A DNA stretch of 64,000 nt from an uncultured Tateyamaria sp. (GCF_947504105.1 NZ_CANNGP010000009.1:1-64000), one strand, 5' to 3'. Shown: positions 16,867 to 25,386, counted from the first letter of the stretch. A program made the numbers and translations. The notes: generated by a model not told the origin, from the sequence alone.

Positions 16867-16914
16867 TGGAGGCGAGTACCGGAATCGAACCGGTGTACAC
16901 GGATTTGCAATCCG
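16867..16914. repeat. attL: 48-bp copy of the tRNA-Cys 3' part
   Basis: These 48 bases are identical to 27575-27622, the 3' part of the tRNA-Cys gene from CCA to the anticodon stem. Outside this block the two copies diverge at once. It marks the left end of the integrated element. Confidence 0.92.
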
Positions 16915-17151
16915 GCCTGCTATCCAAGGAAATCAACGGGCTACTGTTTCAAAAGAGGCCCCGACAAACCGTGAACTTTCCGCGAAAGTTTCAAGAGTCG
17001 AACTGACCGGCGCAAACGAAAACCCCGGCGCGACGGCAATCGCAACCGGGGCTAAAGATGTTGTAGAAGCTAGCTCACTTCCCCCTGTTGATAGCCCGGA
17101 ATGGGCCGGAGCGCCAGCGATTATCCTGCGCCATTTCTGCGGGGTGGCGGC

Positions 17152-17397
17152 ATGACTGACCAACCCAAAGCCCTTTCCCGGCAACAGCGGTGGCGCAAGC
17201 GCAACCCTAAATCCTACATCGCCCACTTGGCCGTGGGTGCTGCGCTGCGTCATGGCGTGATCGAGCGCCAACCCTGCGAACAATGCGGGGCGTCAAAGGC
17301 TGAGGCACACCACCCCGACTATGAGCGGCCCTATGACGTGGTGTGGCTTTGCCGCAAACATCACAAGGCTGTCCACGCGGCGGAGGTATCCGCATAA
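17152..17397 (+). CDS. Small zinc-binding phage protein (HNH-like Cys/His)
   Basis: This 81-residue protein has two metal-ligand pairs, C-E-Q-C-G and C-R-K-H-H, flanking EAHHPDYERPYDVVWL, a pattern common in small phage proteins related to HNH nucleases. The basic N-terminus (RQQRWRKRNPKSY) suits nucleic acid binding. It is the first recognisable gene inside attL; its stop overlaps the next ATG. Whether it cuts DNA cannot be said. Confidence 0.65.
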   Translation: MTDQPKALSRQQRWRKRNPKSYIAHLAVGAALRHGVIERQPCEQCGASKAEAHHPDYERPYDVVWLCRKHHKAVHAAEVSA

Positions 17398-17891
17398 TGG
17401 GACGCGATAAGCGCAACGAAAACCGGGCGGAGCATTGGACCAAGATGGTCCGCCCCACCATGCAGACGGACGCATGGCGCGCGCTGTCCAGCACGGCGCA
17501 GGCGCTTTATCCGTGGATCAAGTTTGAATGGCACGGTCCTAAGGCGAACAACAACGGCAAGCTGCGCCTATCGGTGCGGCAAGCTGCTGAGTGCCTTGGG
17601 TGCAATCCTAAGACCGCTGGACGTGCGTTCCATGATCTACAGGCCAAGGGCTTCATTGTGCAGACTGAGGGCGCTTGCCTGAGTGCAGGCGGTGACGCGC
17701 AATCCCCCAGCTATGAAGTGACAGAGATAGCGTTGCCCACGTCCAACACGGGGCGGCGTCTATACCGTGACTGGCAGGCAGGCCATGACTTCCCGGTCAA
17801 GATGGCAACTACCAACAACCCGGCGGGTGTGAACGGGCAGATGGTCACTGGCGTCACCAACGTGGTGTCTCTCGCGGGGGGCAAGCCATGA
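17397..17891 (+). CDS. Putative winged-helix DNA-binding/replication protein of the satellite
   Basis: This 164-residue protein contains a helix-turn-helix region (LSVRQAAECLGCNPKTAGRAFHDLQAKGFIVQTEG, approx. residues 57-92) of the type found in phage replication initiators. The ATG at 17397 has GGAGG upstream and overlaps the preceding stop. It lies directly before the 17-bp repeat array at 17911-18049, as initiator genes often do. It is therefore the best candidate to bind that array, but no primase or helicase motif is seen in it. Confidence 0.55.
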   Translation: MGRDKRNENRAEHWTKMVRPTMQTDAWRALSSTAQALYPWIKFEWHGPKANNNGKLRLSVRQAAECLGCNPKTAGRAFHDLQAKGFIVQTEGACLSAGGDAQSPSYEVTEIALPTSNTGRRLYRDWQAGHDFPVKMATTNNPAGVNGQMVTGVTNVVSLAGGKP

Positions 17892-18277
17892 CATATAAAT
17901 CTAAAACCCCAACCCCATTTTGGGGACGGTCCTGTCCCCATTTTGGGGACGGTTATGGTATCCCCTGTCCCCATTTTGGGGACGCCCTGTCCCTATTTTG
18001 GGGACGGTTTAGCGGGTTTTTTGCCCCCCCCCGTGCCCATTTTGGGGACATCCTTAATAACCATACACCTAACAACCTGTCGCGCGGCCTTGGCGCTAAG
18101 CAGGCTGGACGGCAGGTAGGCCCCACACACCGGACGGACGGCCAGCCTGCGTGGTTGCAATATGTGCAAGGTCTGGGATTGGTCCCAATGCCCGCTTTTC
18201 AGAGTGGGGGTGTGACCCGGCGCTTAACTGTTCCTTTCTCTCTCCCGAAAAAAACTGGGGAGGAATTTGCATGGTAA
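17888..18277 (+). CDS. ORF across the iteron array, doubtful
   Basis: This 129-residue frame starts with ATGA overlap and runs through the repeat array, giving Phe/Trp/Gly-rich peptides such as CPHFGD and PFWGR. The repeats fall in different frames, so selection appears to act on DNA rather than protein. The C-terminal half (QPAWLQYVQGLGLVPMP) looks more protein-like. Its end overlaps the TerL start. It may be translated, but a function is unlikely to lie in its N-terminal half. Confidence 0.35.
   Translation: MTYKSKTPTPFWGRSCPHFGDGYGIPCPHFGDALSLFWGRFSGFFAPPRAHFGDILNNHTPNNLSRGLGAKQAGRQVGPTHRTDGQPAWLQYVQGLGLVPMPAFQSGGVTRRLTVPFSLPKKTGEEFAW
17911..18049. repeat. Five-copy iteron-like array (GTCCCCATTTTGGGGAC)
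   Basis: Five near-identical 17-base copies begin at about 17911, 17934, 17967, 17989 and 18033. Each is a near-palindrome with CCCC and GGGG arms around an A/T core. Offsets between starts are 23, 33, 22 and 44 bases, close to multiples of one helical turn (11 bp). An origin of replication or a cooperative regulator site of the satellite is the likely role. Confidence 0.75.
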
Positions 18278-19803
18278 GAGCATCGAAAGAGGCAACGGCG
18301 GCACTGCGTTTCCTTCCCAAGCTGGTGGTGCCTGAGGGGCGGCTTGCCGGTAAGCGGGTGAAGCTGGCAACGTATCAGAAGGAATTTGTGCGCGGTGCCT
18401 TTGCAAAGGAAATCGAGGCGGGTTGTCTTAGTATTGGCAGGGGGAACGCAAAAACGGCCCTGTCTGCGGGTTTGGCCTTGGGTCATTTGATGGGCGAAAT
18501 TGCCCCCCAGCCCAAGCGCGAAATCATCTTTGCAGCACGCAACCGCGACCAAGCAAAAACGGCCTTTGGTTTTCTTCTGGGCTTTATCGAGGGTTTGCCC
18601 GAAGACGAACAAGAGCAATTCACGATCCGACGCGGGTCTAAGCTGGAAGTCGAAACGGACGGCAACGGCGGCGGGCTTGCCCGTGTTATCGCTGCGGACG
18701 GCAAGTCAATCCTTGGCGGTGCGCCAACGCTGGCAATCCTTGACGAACGGGCGGCATGGGAACGCGAAAAAGGCGATGCGCTTGAAAACGCAATCTTGTC
18801 TGGTCTGGGCAAGCGCGATGGGCGCGCGCTGATTATCAGCACCTCGGCACCGGATGACGCGAACACCTTTTCGCGGTGGTTGGACGAACCGCCCCCCGGC
18901 ACCTATGTGCAGGAACACCGCCCGGACCCCGGATTGCCCCCGGATGATCTGGCATCCCTTCTCATTGCAAATCCCGGTGCGTCTGAGGGCATTGGCCCTT
19001 CTGCTGAGTGGCTGGTGGCGCAGGCACGGCGGGCGATTGCGCGCGGCGGGTCAGCCCTGTCCAGCTTCAGAAACCTTAACCGCAATGAACGGGTGGCGTC
19101 TGATGATCGGTCTGTGCTGCTGACGGTGGATGAATGGCTGTCGTGTGAAGTATCACCCGACGATCTGCCCCCGCGTGACGGCCCCGTCGTTCTGGGCATC
19201 GACCTTGGCGGGTCGCGTTCTATGTCGGCGGCGGCGCTTTATTGGCCCGACACCGGGCGGCTGGAATGTGTTGGTGCTTTCCCATGCAATCCGGGCCTTG
19301 CGGATCGTGGGCAAGCTGACGGCGTGTCTGGGCGATATGTTGAAATGCGCGACCGGGGCGAACTGGTGACGATGGGTGACGCGACCGTGCCTGTTGCCCG
19401 TTTCATGGCTGACGTAGTGGACAAGCTGGACGGCCAAGCGCCTGCGGCAATCGTGGGCGATAGATTCCGCCATGCTGAATTTATCGAGGCGTTGCGTGAC
19501 GCCGGCCTTGAACGGGTGCCTTTCATCTGGCGCGGCTTTGGCTGGAAAGATGGCTCGGAGGACTGCGAACGCCTACGCCGTGCGGTGTTTGAAGGCGACG
19601 TTAAGGCCATGCCGTCGCTGCTGCTGCGTTCTGCATTTTCCGATGCAATTACGCTGGTGGACCCTGCGGGCAATCACAAATTGGCGGCGGGGCGTTCAAC
19701 GGGCCGGATCGACCCGGTTGCGGCAACGGTCCTGGCCGTGGCGCAGGGCGTCCGTATGCGACGCGCACCCACACAAACCAAGGGGAGGCTGGCATGGGGC
19801 TAA
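18271..19803 (+). CDS. terL: Phage terminase large subunit
   Basis: This 510-residue protein has an N-terminal ATPase with Walker A SIGRGNAKT (residues 54-62) and Walker B LAILDE (154-159). The C-terminal nuclease half starts near VVLGIDLGGSRS and includes acidic metal ligands further on (VGDRFR, DPVAAT). It pumps DNA into the satellite's capsid. The ATG at 18271 has GGGGAGG 7 bases upstream; a longer frame from 18151 is not needed. No small terminase is recognisable next to it, which is notable because TerS normally gives packaging specificity. Confidence 0.88.
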   Translation: MVRASKEATAALRFLPKLVVPEGRLAGKRVKLATYQKEFVRGAFAKEIEAGCLSIGRGNAKTALSAGLALGHLMGEIAPQPKREIIFAARNRDQAKTAFGFLLGFIEGLPEDEQEQFTIRRGSKLEVETDGNGGGLARVIAADGKSILGGAPTLAILDERAAWEREKGDALENAILSGLGKRDGRALIISTSAPDDANTFSRWLDEPPPGTYVQEHRPDPGLPPDDLASLLIANPGASEGIGPSAEWLVAQARRAIARGGSALSSFRNLNRNERVASDDRSVLLTVDEWLSCEVSPDDLPPRDGPVVLGIDLGGSRSMSAAALYWPDTGRLECVGAFPCNPGLADRGQADGVSGRYVEMRDRGELVTMGDATVPVARFMADVVDKLDGQAPAAIVGDRFRHAEFIEALRDAGLERVPFIWRGFGWKDGSEDCERLRRAVFEGDVKAMPSLLLRSAFSDAITLVDPAGNHKLAAGRSTGRIDPVAATVLAVAQGVRMRRAPTQTKGRLAWG

Positions 19804-20153
19804 AGCAAATTGCATCCCGGCTGATTAAGCAACACGGGCAAGCGGCAACATTGCTGCGCCCCGGTGAAGGCACGGACGATGGTTATGGCAACGTTATTCC
19901 CGGCCCTGATGCGCCTCATCCCGTCACCCTGTTGTCCGCGACATATGCAACCGAGTTACAGCTTATCGCGGGCGGTTTTTTGGACGTTGGCGATCAAAGG
20001 GTGCTGGTGTCAGTCGAAGGTCTGACGGTTGAACCCGCGACCACGGATAAGCTGTTGATCGACGGCACCGAATTTGAGGTGCGGCGGGTTGCCCCGCTTT
20101 CCCCGGCTGGTGAGGTCATTTTCTGGGAAATGCAGGTGCGCGACGATGACTAG
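19794..20153 (+). CDS. Probable head-completion protein of the satellite
   Basis: This 119-residue, mostly beta protein lies between TerL and the capsid. Its size and strand pattern (a conserved LLRPGEGTDDGYGNV entry, then VTVEP and EFEVRRV strands) resemble phage head-closure or head-tail joining proteins. It overlaps TerL by 10 bases and has GGGGAGG before its ATG. Assignment is from context and fold impression, so it is tentative. Confidence 0.5.
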   Translation: MGLKQIASRLIKQHGQAATLLRPGEGTDDGYGNVIPGPDAPHPVTLLSATYATELQLIAGGFLDVGDQRVLVSVEGLTVEPATTDKLLIDGTEFEVRRVAPLSPAGEVIFWEMQVRDDD

Positions 20154-20505
20154 GCGCAAGGAACATATGCGGCATTCTGCGAAGGTGACGCGCGGCCCCC
20201 GGTGGCGTGCATTGCGCTTGCAAGCGTTGGACCGTGACGGCTGGGCCTGCGTTCAATGTGGCACCCACAAGCGTCTTGAGTGCGACCATATCAAGCCCGT
20301 TAGGACGCACCCCGAACTCGCTTACACCTTGAGCAATTTACAAATGCTGTGCGGCCCCTGTCACACGCGCAAAACTCGAATTGAGGTCGGTTCAAAGGAA
20401 CTGCCCCCAAAGCGCCGCGAATGGCGAAACCTGCTGCGACAAATGCAGCTCAACCCTGAAGTAGGAAAGGAGGGCCGCAGCGATGCTCCTCTCAAAGAAA
20501 CTTGA
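20146..20505 (+). CDS. HNH endonuclease
   Basis: This 119-residue protein has the full HNH module: zinc knuckles C-V-Q-C-G and C-G-P-C-H, catalytic DH in LECDHIKPV, and N in LSNLQMLC. In HK97-like phages an HNH protein beside terminase and portal is needed for DNA packaging and cutting at cos ends. The ATG at 20146 overlaps the previous stop. The 3' end overlaps the capsid start by 23 bases. Confidence 0.85.
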   Translation: MTRRKEHMRHSAKVTRGPRWRALRLQALDRDGWACVQCGTHKRLECDHIKPVRTHPELAYTLSNLQMLCGPCHTRKTRIEVGSKELPPKRREWRNLLRQMQLNPEVGKEGRSDAPLKET

Positions 20506-21772
20506 ACTGCGCCGGTCAGAAATCCGGCAATCCTTGGCTGAATTGGCAAACATCGAAAGCCCCTCTGCCGATGAAACCCGCAAGATGACCGAACTGGACG
20601 CGGAGTATCGCGCCAAAGAGGTTCAATATCGTGCGGCGCTGATCGCGGAGGATGAAGAACGCCGCGAGGCTGGTGCCGAACTTGAAACGCGCTCCGATAA
20701 CGAATGGTCAACGCTGATCGGCGGCTTTGAAATGCGTCAGGTTGCATTGGCCTTGAAAGAAGGTCGGGCACTGGATGGTCAGACTGCGGAGGTTGTCACA
20801 GAACTTCGTTCGCAAGGCGGATTTACCGGCGTGCCGGTGCCTATCGAGGCGCTTGAAGTCCGCAACACCGTCGCCGCAGGCACGCCTGATCCGATTGCGA
20901 CCCGGCCTATCATTGACCGATTGTTCCCTGACAGCGTTGCATCGCGCATTGGTGCGCAGATGATCAACGTCGGTTTCGGCGCAATCGAATGGCCGGTGGT
21001 CACGTCCAACGTGACGGTTGGATGGGCTGCAACTGAAAATGGCAATGTGGCGGACCCGACACCGTTTGAGACGACTGACCGCCCCTTGAAACCTGATCAC
21101 TGCATGGGCGTGCAAATGCGGATCAGCCGCAATGCCATGCAGCAAAGCGGTGCTGCGCTGGAACAAGCAATCCGGCGCGACATGAACGCGGCGATGGGTC
21201 AGGAAATGGATCGGGCAATCTTGCAGGGTTCCGGTGCAGGTGGTCAGCCCTTGGGCATGATGACGGGCGCGGCCACCTACGGCGTCAACGTCAACGATCT
21301 GGGTGCTGCGCCAACATACGCTATGTTCCTGCAAGAGATCGTTGCTTTTATGACGGCGAACACAATCACGTCGCCTAATCAGGTGCAATTGCTGATCCGG
21401 CCTGAGTTGTTTGGCTGGCTGGAAGGTCAGGTGAACGCCGATCTGCATATGTCGGAATATATTCGCTGGGCCATGCTTGTGGCGGGCCGCAATGTGTCGG
21501 GGCCGTTCCCGAACAACATTACCACCACATCCAACGGCATTCCGGCACCTTCCGGTGATCCATTGTCAACATCGATGCTGATGACCACGCGCACAGGCGG
21601 CGTTGCACCTCTGTTCGTGGGGCTTTGGAATAACGGTGCCCTTGATCTGATCCGTGATCCATACACCGACGCACAAAGCGGTGGCCTGCGCATCACAGCA
21701 CTGGCGAACATGGACGTGACGGTCGCGCGCCCGGTGCAGAGCCGGATCGTGACCAACATGCAGTTGTCGTAA
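20483..21772 (+). CDS. HK97-family major capsid protein
   Basis: This 429-residue capsid protein has an N-terminal coiled-coil scaffold (delta domain, about residues 5-75, rich in E/R/A) that the prohead protease should cut off. The HK97-fold P and A domains follow. The ATG at 20483 has AGGAAAGGAGGG upstream. Typical features are the late conserved stretch with FVGLWNNGALDLIRDPYTD and the preceding loop. It supplies the satellite's own head. Confidence 0.85.
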   Translation: MLLSKKLELRRSEIRQSLAELANIESPSADETRKMTELDAEYRAKEVQYRAALIAEDEERREAGAELETRSDNEWSTLIGGFEMRQVALALKEGRALDGQTAEVVTELRSQGGFTGVPVPIEALEVRNTVAAGTPDPIATRPIIDRLFPDSVASRIGAQMINVGFGAIEWPVVTSNVTVGWAATENGNVADPTPFETTDRPLKPDHCMGVQMRISRNAMQQSGAALEQAIRRDMNAAMGQEMDRAILQGSGAGGQPLGMMTGAATYGVNVNDLGAAPTYAMFLQEIVAFMTANTITSPNQVQLLIRPELFGWLEGQVNADLHMSEYIRWAMLVAGRNVSGPFPNNITTTSNGIPAPSGDPLSTSMLMTTRTGGVAPLFVGLWNNGALDLIRDPYTDAQSGGLRITALANMDVTVARPVQSRIVTNMQLS

Positions 21773-22350
21773 TGCTTTGGGGCGGTCATCAAGGCGGGCT
21801 TGAAGTCCGCACCTCTGCGGACGGGTCAACCGTCCTCAGGGGCCGCTTTCCCTATGCAATCCCGACCGTCCTTAGCGATGGTCGGGAAAAGCGCAGGGAA
21901 GTTTTCGAGGCGCGGGCGTTTGGCGCGTCTGTTGCCAATGGTGGCGACGTTCACTTGCTGGTGCATCACGACATGAACAAGCCTCTGGCATCCCGTGGGG
22001 CGGGTTCTTTGACCCTTGAGGACACCGACGACGCTTTGACGTTTGAGGCAACCCTTGCGCCTGAAATGCGGTCTGTTGGCTATGTCCAAGACTTTCTTGG
22101 CACTTTGGCGGCGGGTCTGGTGGGCGGTATTTCCCCCGGCTTTCGCGTCCCCCAGGGCGGCGACCGGGTTAAGCGTTCCGGCGCTGGCATTATGCGCGTT
22201 GTGCGGTCTGCTGACCTGATCGAGATTAGCGCAGTGACAAAGCCCGCTTATCCGGCGGCGCAGATTGAGGCCCGCAACTGGACGCCTGATCTGCAACCCG
22301 ATGGGCTGGGCACCGGCTATCAGCGCACCTTGAACCGCTGGAGGGCCTGA
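21772..22350 (+). CDS. HK97-family prohead protease
   Basis: This 192-residue serine protease of the U35/HK97 type has the catalytic His in LLVHHDMNKPLA and the serine in GGISPGF, spaced as in the family. It starts with a TAATG overlap to the capsid stop. It cleaves the capsid delta domain during head maturation. The gene lies after the capsid gene, reverse to the common protease-capsid order in phages. Confidence 0.85.
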   Translation: MLWGGHQGGLEVRTSADGSTVLRGRFPYAIPTVLSDGREKRREVFEARAFGASVANGGDVHLLVHHDMNKPLASRGAGSLTLEDTDDALTFEATLAPEMRSVGYVQDFLGTLAAGLVGGISPGFRVPQGGDRVKRSGAGIMRVVRSADLIEISAVTKPAYPAAQIEARNWTPDLQPDGLGTGYQRTLNRWRA

Positions 22351-22351
22351 C

Positions 22352-22894
22352 ATGACGGACCTATTGCAAGAACGTGAAGCGACCCCGGCAAGCTATCCGG
22401 CCACCCCGTCCGGGCTTTCCACCCCGGCGGCGGCGCTTGATGTTGAAATGATCTGGGAACGGATCGAGGCTTACACCCGGACCCGCTACACGGCCCGCGA
22501 ATTGGTGTGGACTGTCGAGGGTGGCGAGGGTGAAAACTGGACGCCCCCACTATCGCCTGTCGTGTCACATTCAACTGAGAAATGGGAAAGCGGTGCTTGG
22601 GTATCCACGTCGTTACCTGACGGCCCCTTGGGGCTTTGCTTGCCGTCTGACGGCGTGTTCAAGGTCACGGCCCAAGTGGGCGCTGGCGACCCGCCTAAAG
22701 CCGTCTCTGAGGCGTTCCGGCGGCTTGCTGAATACATGGCCGACGACACCGACCGGGCGGGCGTGTCCAGCTATTCCGTCAACATGGGCGGGGCGATCCA
22801 AGAAAGCTATCAGCGCAGCGCGGCCCACGCGGCCCGTGCGCTTCAAAACAGTGGGGCGGCTGATCTGCTGCGCCCATATCGGAGGCAGAAATGA
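22352..22894 (+). CDS. Probable head-tail connector/adaptor protein
   Basis: This 180-residue protein has an N-terminal helix region (DVEMIWERIEAYTRTRYTARELVW) and later helices (EAFRRLAEYMADD), typical of gp6-like head-tail adaptors. It lies between protease and portal and overlaps the portal start as ATGA. It would close the head and form the surface a helper tail attaches to. Based on context and helix pattern only. Confidence 0.5.
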   Translation: MTDLLQEREATPASYPATPSGLSTPAAALDVEMIWERIEAYTRTRYTARELVWTVEGGEGENWTPPLSPVVSHSTEKWESGAWVSTSLPDGPLGLCLPSDGVFKVTAQVGAGDPPKAVSEAFRRLAEYMADDTDRAGVSSYSVNMGGAIQESYQRSAAHAARALQNSGAADLLRPYRRQK

Positions 22895-23940
22895 TCTGGC
22901 CCTTTAAGAACAAGACCGAAAAACGTGCGGCATCCGACGCAGGATACACCGCACAGATGATCCAAGCCCGAACCGCTTACATCACGGGCACCAACGGGCG
23001 GGCCGAATTGACAGCAACGGTTCAAGGGGCGGTCACGCTCTGGGAAAATGGACTGTCTGTCGCTGATGTGGACGGCACCGACCTGTTGACCCGGCGAACG
23101 CTGGCAATCGCGGGCCGGATGCTGGCACTGCGGGGTGAGGTGCTTTTCTACATCACTGACGACACGCTTATTCCCGTGTCAGATTGGGATTTGTCCACCC
23201 GGCTTTCCCGTCCAACGGCCTATCGCCTGACCGTGCCCGAAGTGGGCGGCGGCAAGACCATGACGGCGCTGGCGGGCGAGGTGCTGCACTTTTGGATTGG
23301 TGCGGATGCAATTCAGCCTTGGTATGGGACGGCCCCCTTGCGACGGTCCAGCCTATCCGCTGACCTGTTGGAAATCATCGAGCGGGCGCTTGTCGAGGTC
23401 TATGGTGACGCGCCTTTGGGATCGTCCATTGTGCCTATGCCTGAGACGCCGGAAACCGACCTTGCGGACATTGCGCGGGGCTTTCGTGGTTCACGCGGCA
23501 AGGTGCTGGTGAGGGAATCGGTGCAGGTGCAAGCGGCAGGCGGTCCAGCTCCAGCACAAGATTGGCGGGCAAATGATCTGACGCCCGATATGTCCAAGGC
23601 GATGCTGGACAAGACCCTTGACCAAGCCCGCGACCAGATTAACGCGGCCTATGGTATCCTGCCCGGTCTGAACAACAAAGCGACCACGGGTCCGATGGTG
23701 AGGGAAGCGCAACGCCACCTTGCCCAATGGACCTTGCAACCGATGGCCGAACAAATGGCAGAGGAAGCCACAGATAAGCTGGGATCGGCGGTCACGCTGG
23801 ACGTTATGCGACCCCTACAGGCGTTTGACATTGGCGGACGCGCAAGGGCGGCGGCGGGTATCGTGCAAGCCTTGACACAAGCCAAAGAGGCGGGCGTTGA
23901 TCCGGCAACCGCTTTGAAATTTGTAGACCTGAAGGAGTAA
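22891..23940 (+). CDS. Phage portal protein, HK97 type
   Basis: This 349-residue protein matches HK97-type portals in size and layout: an N-terminal alpha/beta wing, then the segment ELTATVQGAVTLWENGL, the long stem and crown helices (DMSKAMLDKTLDQARDQINAAYGILPGL) and a C-terminal helical tail. It forms the dodecameric ring through which DNA enters the head. It lies downstream of the capsid and protease; in most phages it precedes them. Confidence 0.8.
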   Translation: MIWPFKNKTEKRAASDAGYTAQMIQARTAYITGTNGRAELTATVQGAVTLWENGLSVADVDGTDLLTRRTLAIAGRMLALRGEVLFYITDDTLIPVSDWDLSTRLSRPTAYRLTVPEVGGGKTMTALAGEVLHFWIGADAIQPWYGTAPLRRSSLSADLLEIIERALVEVYGDAPLGSSIVPMPETPETDLADIARGFRGSRGKVLVRESVQVQAAGGPAPAQDWRANDLTPDMSKAMLDKTLDQARDQINAAYGILPGLNNKATTGPMVREAQRHLAQWTLQPMAEQMAEEATDKLGSAVTLDVMRPLQAFDIGGRARAAAGIVQALTQAKEAGVDPATALKFVDLKE

Positions 23941-23943
23941 GCC

Positions 23944-24273
23944 ATGACCGAACAAGTAAACATCACTGGCCTGACCCGCGTTGCGAAACCTAAGGCGAAC
24001 CGGGGCGGGTCGACTATCCTGGCGTACTTCGATTGTCAGGCGCGTGGCTTAAAATTGCGCGGTTGCGCTCTGGTGCGAACTAAGGGCGGCGGGCTAGTGG
24101 CATGGCCCCCAAACCTTGAGACTGAGGACAATCGGCGGTCAATTCGTATCTCTGACGACGCTTTGCGCCACGGTATGATGATGTATGCGCGGGAAGCCTA
24201 TAGGGCGCTTGGTGGAACGGATGCTGAAACAATCGGCAAGTCTGTCCCCATGCGGCCCGTCGCGGTGTCTTAG
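23944..24273 (+). CDS. Hypothetical satellite protein, 109 residues
   Basis: It starts 4 bases after the portal stop. Its first half (ITGLTRVAKPKANRGGSTILAYFDCQARGLKLRGCALVRTKGGG) looks like a small beta-rich domain similar to septum-site or SpoVG-like phage proteins (a strand order of V-x-R-G-C-A-L-V), but this is only an impression. The C-terminal part is helical. Position at the end of the head module does not give a role. Confidence 0.5.
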   Translation: MTEQVNITGLTRVAKPKANRGGSTILAYFDCQARGLKLRGCALVRTKGGGLVAWPPNLETEDNRRSIRISDDALRHGMMMYAREAYRALGGTDAETIGKSVPMRPVAVS

Positions 24274-24572
24274 GGCACCCACAAGGGCGCTCTTGATCCG
24301 ACAACGGTTTAGAGGCATTATGTCGATGGGCCTAGAAACCCGGACGATGATAGCTGCAACACCTGACTAAGGTTTAATCCGTTGGCGCGGATGGCAGCGA
24401 ATACGTGGACGCTTGGCGGCGCTTCACACCGGCACACTATGCCGGGGTGTTGGCGCTACATACAAGACCGCTTGCGGGAAAACGTCATGCCTCTCTCATC
24501 GGAGGTTTCTAGCCCCCGGCTCCAGCCCGTCGCTGGGAATGGCCCTAGAAAGCCCAAAAGATGAGAACTAAC
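24274..24572. other. Region with no clear gene in the satellite
   Basis: These 299 bases after the head module hold short frames only. One frame (about 24388-24507) reads like protein (EYVDAWRRFTPAHYAGVLAL) but lacks a good start and ribosome site. It may be a decayed gene. Confidence 0.35.
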
Positions 24573-24710
24573 ATGACAAGCAACAATGCCTTATTGGCTC
24601 ACATTCAAGACTGTCAGGACAAAGCCTGCATTCTTGACGGCCTGATCCATGCGATTGAACGCCTTGAAGCCGATGCGCAAAACCGAAAGCAGGTAGGAAA
24701 GTCGAACTGA
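24573..24710 (+). CDS. Small satellite protein, 45 residues
   Basis: A short frame encodes MTSNNALLAHIQDCQDKACI and continues as a single amphipathic helix (DGLIHAIERLEADAQNRK). The composition is protein-like but the ribosome site is weak. It could be a small regulator. No family is recognised. Confidence 0.35.
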   Translation: MTSNNALLAHIQDCQDKACILDGLIHAIERLEADAQNRKQVGKSN

Positions 24711-24763
24711 CTTTGAACATCGGGGGCCACGCCTGCGGAGCTGGCCCCCGGATAGCTGCTAGG

Positions 24764-24985
24764 TTAAGCCCAAGGCCAGTGAGATACTGCCTTTTTCACC
24801 TCAAGGACGCAGTGACGGCACGAATATTCGAAATGACGGGCGATGACCTCATAAGTGGTGCCCGTTTCGTCCCACCTGAGTTTATCGCCCACCATTGGAA
24901 TGAAAGTGTCGGTCTCTTCGTCAAACTCATGAAGCGGGGCAGGATCATAGGCACCGCCTGGGTTTTCAGGCAAGCTATGAGGCAC
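24764..24985 (-). CDS. Possible minus-strand small protein
   Basis: A 73-residue frame starting with GTG reads like a small beta domain (VGDKLRWDETGTTYEVIARHF then CRHCVLEVKKAVSHW). If real it is the only minus-strand gene of the satellite, divergent from the next plus-strand gene. No ribosome site is visible, and a plus-strand frame covers the same bases. Confidence 0.3.
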   Translation of the reverse strand: MPHSLPENPGGAYDPAPLHEFDEETDTFIPMVGDKLRWDETGTTYEVIARHFEYSCRHCVLEVKKAVSHWPWA

Positions 24986-24987
24986 AC

Positions 24988-25377
24988 ATGCGAGAAGCTG
25001 ATCGCAAGTCCAAATTCAAATCGCAGCGGGGTATGAAATCTGAACTGCTATGGGCAGAACGTGAAAAATCCCGGATTGAACCGGCCCGCGCCTACTGGTC
25101 TGAGGTGGAACGCATTACGGCCCTATCAGGTATCGAGGACGCGCAAGCGACTGAGACAGCGGCACGGGACGCCTTGCGTGAATTAGTGGGGGCTATTCTG
25201 ATCTTTGAGGAACAAAGCCCGATGGGTCTAGCGATCAAAGCACAAGCCCTTACCGCCTTCATTGAATTGCCGCCTTTCTGGCAAATGGCAAACCCTGACG
25301 CGCCTAAGTGGATGGCAGGATTAACTGCTACGTTGGCAAGGCAGGTAAACGCGACGCAAGTAGTGCAAAAACCGTAA
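24988..25377 (+). CDS. Hypothetical satellite protein, 129 residues
   Basis: This is a mostly helical, charged protein with a basic N-terminus (MREADRKSKFKSQRGMKSEL) and a long acidic-basic helix region after it. It lies between the head module and the regulatory/integration module. No family is recognised and no catalytic motif is visible. Confidence 0.5.
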   Translation: MREADRKSKFKSQRGMKSELLWAEREKSRIEPARAYWSEVERITALSGIEDAQATETAARDALRELVGAILIFEEQSPMGLAIKAQALTAFIELPPFWQMANPDAPKWMAGLTATLARQVNATQVVQKP

Positions 25378-25386
25378 CCCCGCAAC

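Noticed and set aside
16817-17155. Plus-strand 112-codon frame crossing attL
   Set aside because: Its first part is an antisense reading of the tRNA-Cys piece and no start codon exists after the att core, so it is probably not a gene in the integrated state.
17911-18049. Repeat array considered as a CRISPR array
   Set aside because: Repeats are 17 bases, near-palindromic and separated by only 5-27 bases with no cas genes; this fits iterons and not a CRISPR array.
20483-23940. Head gene cluster considered as a gene transfer agent
   Set aside because: The element has flanking att repeats, an integrase and an excisionase and lacks the tail and fibre genes of the rhodobacterial GTA.
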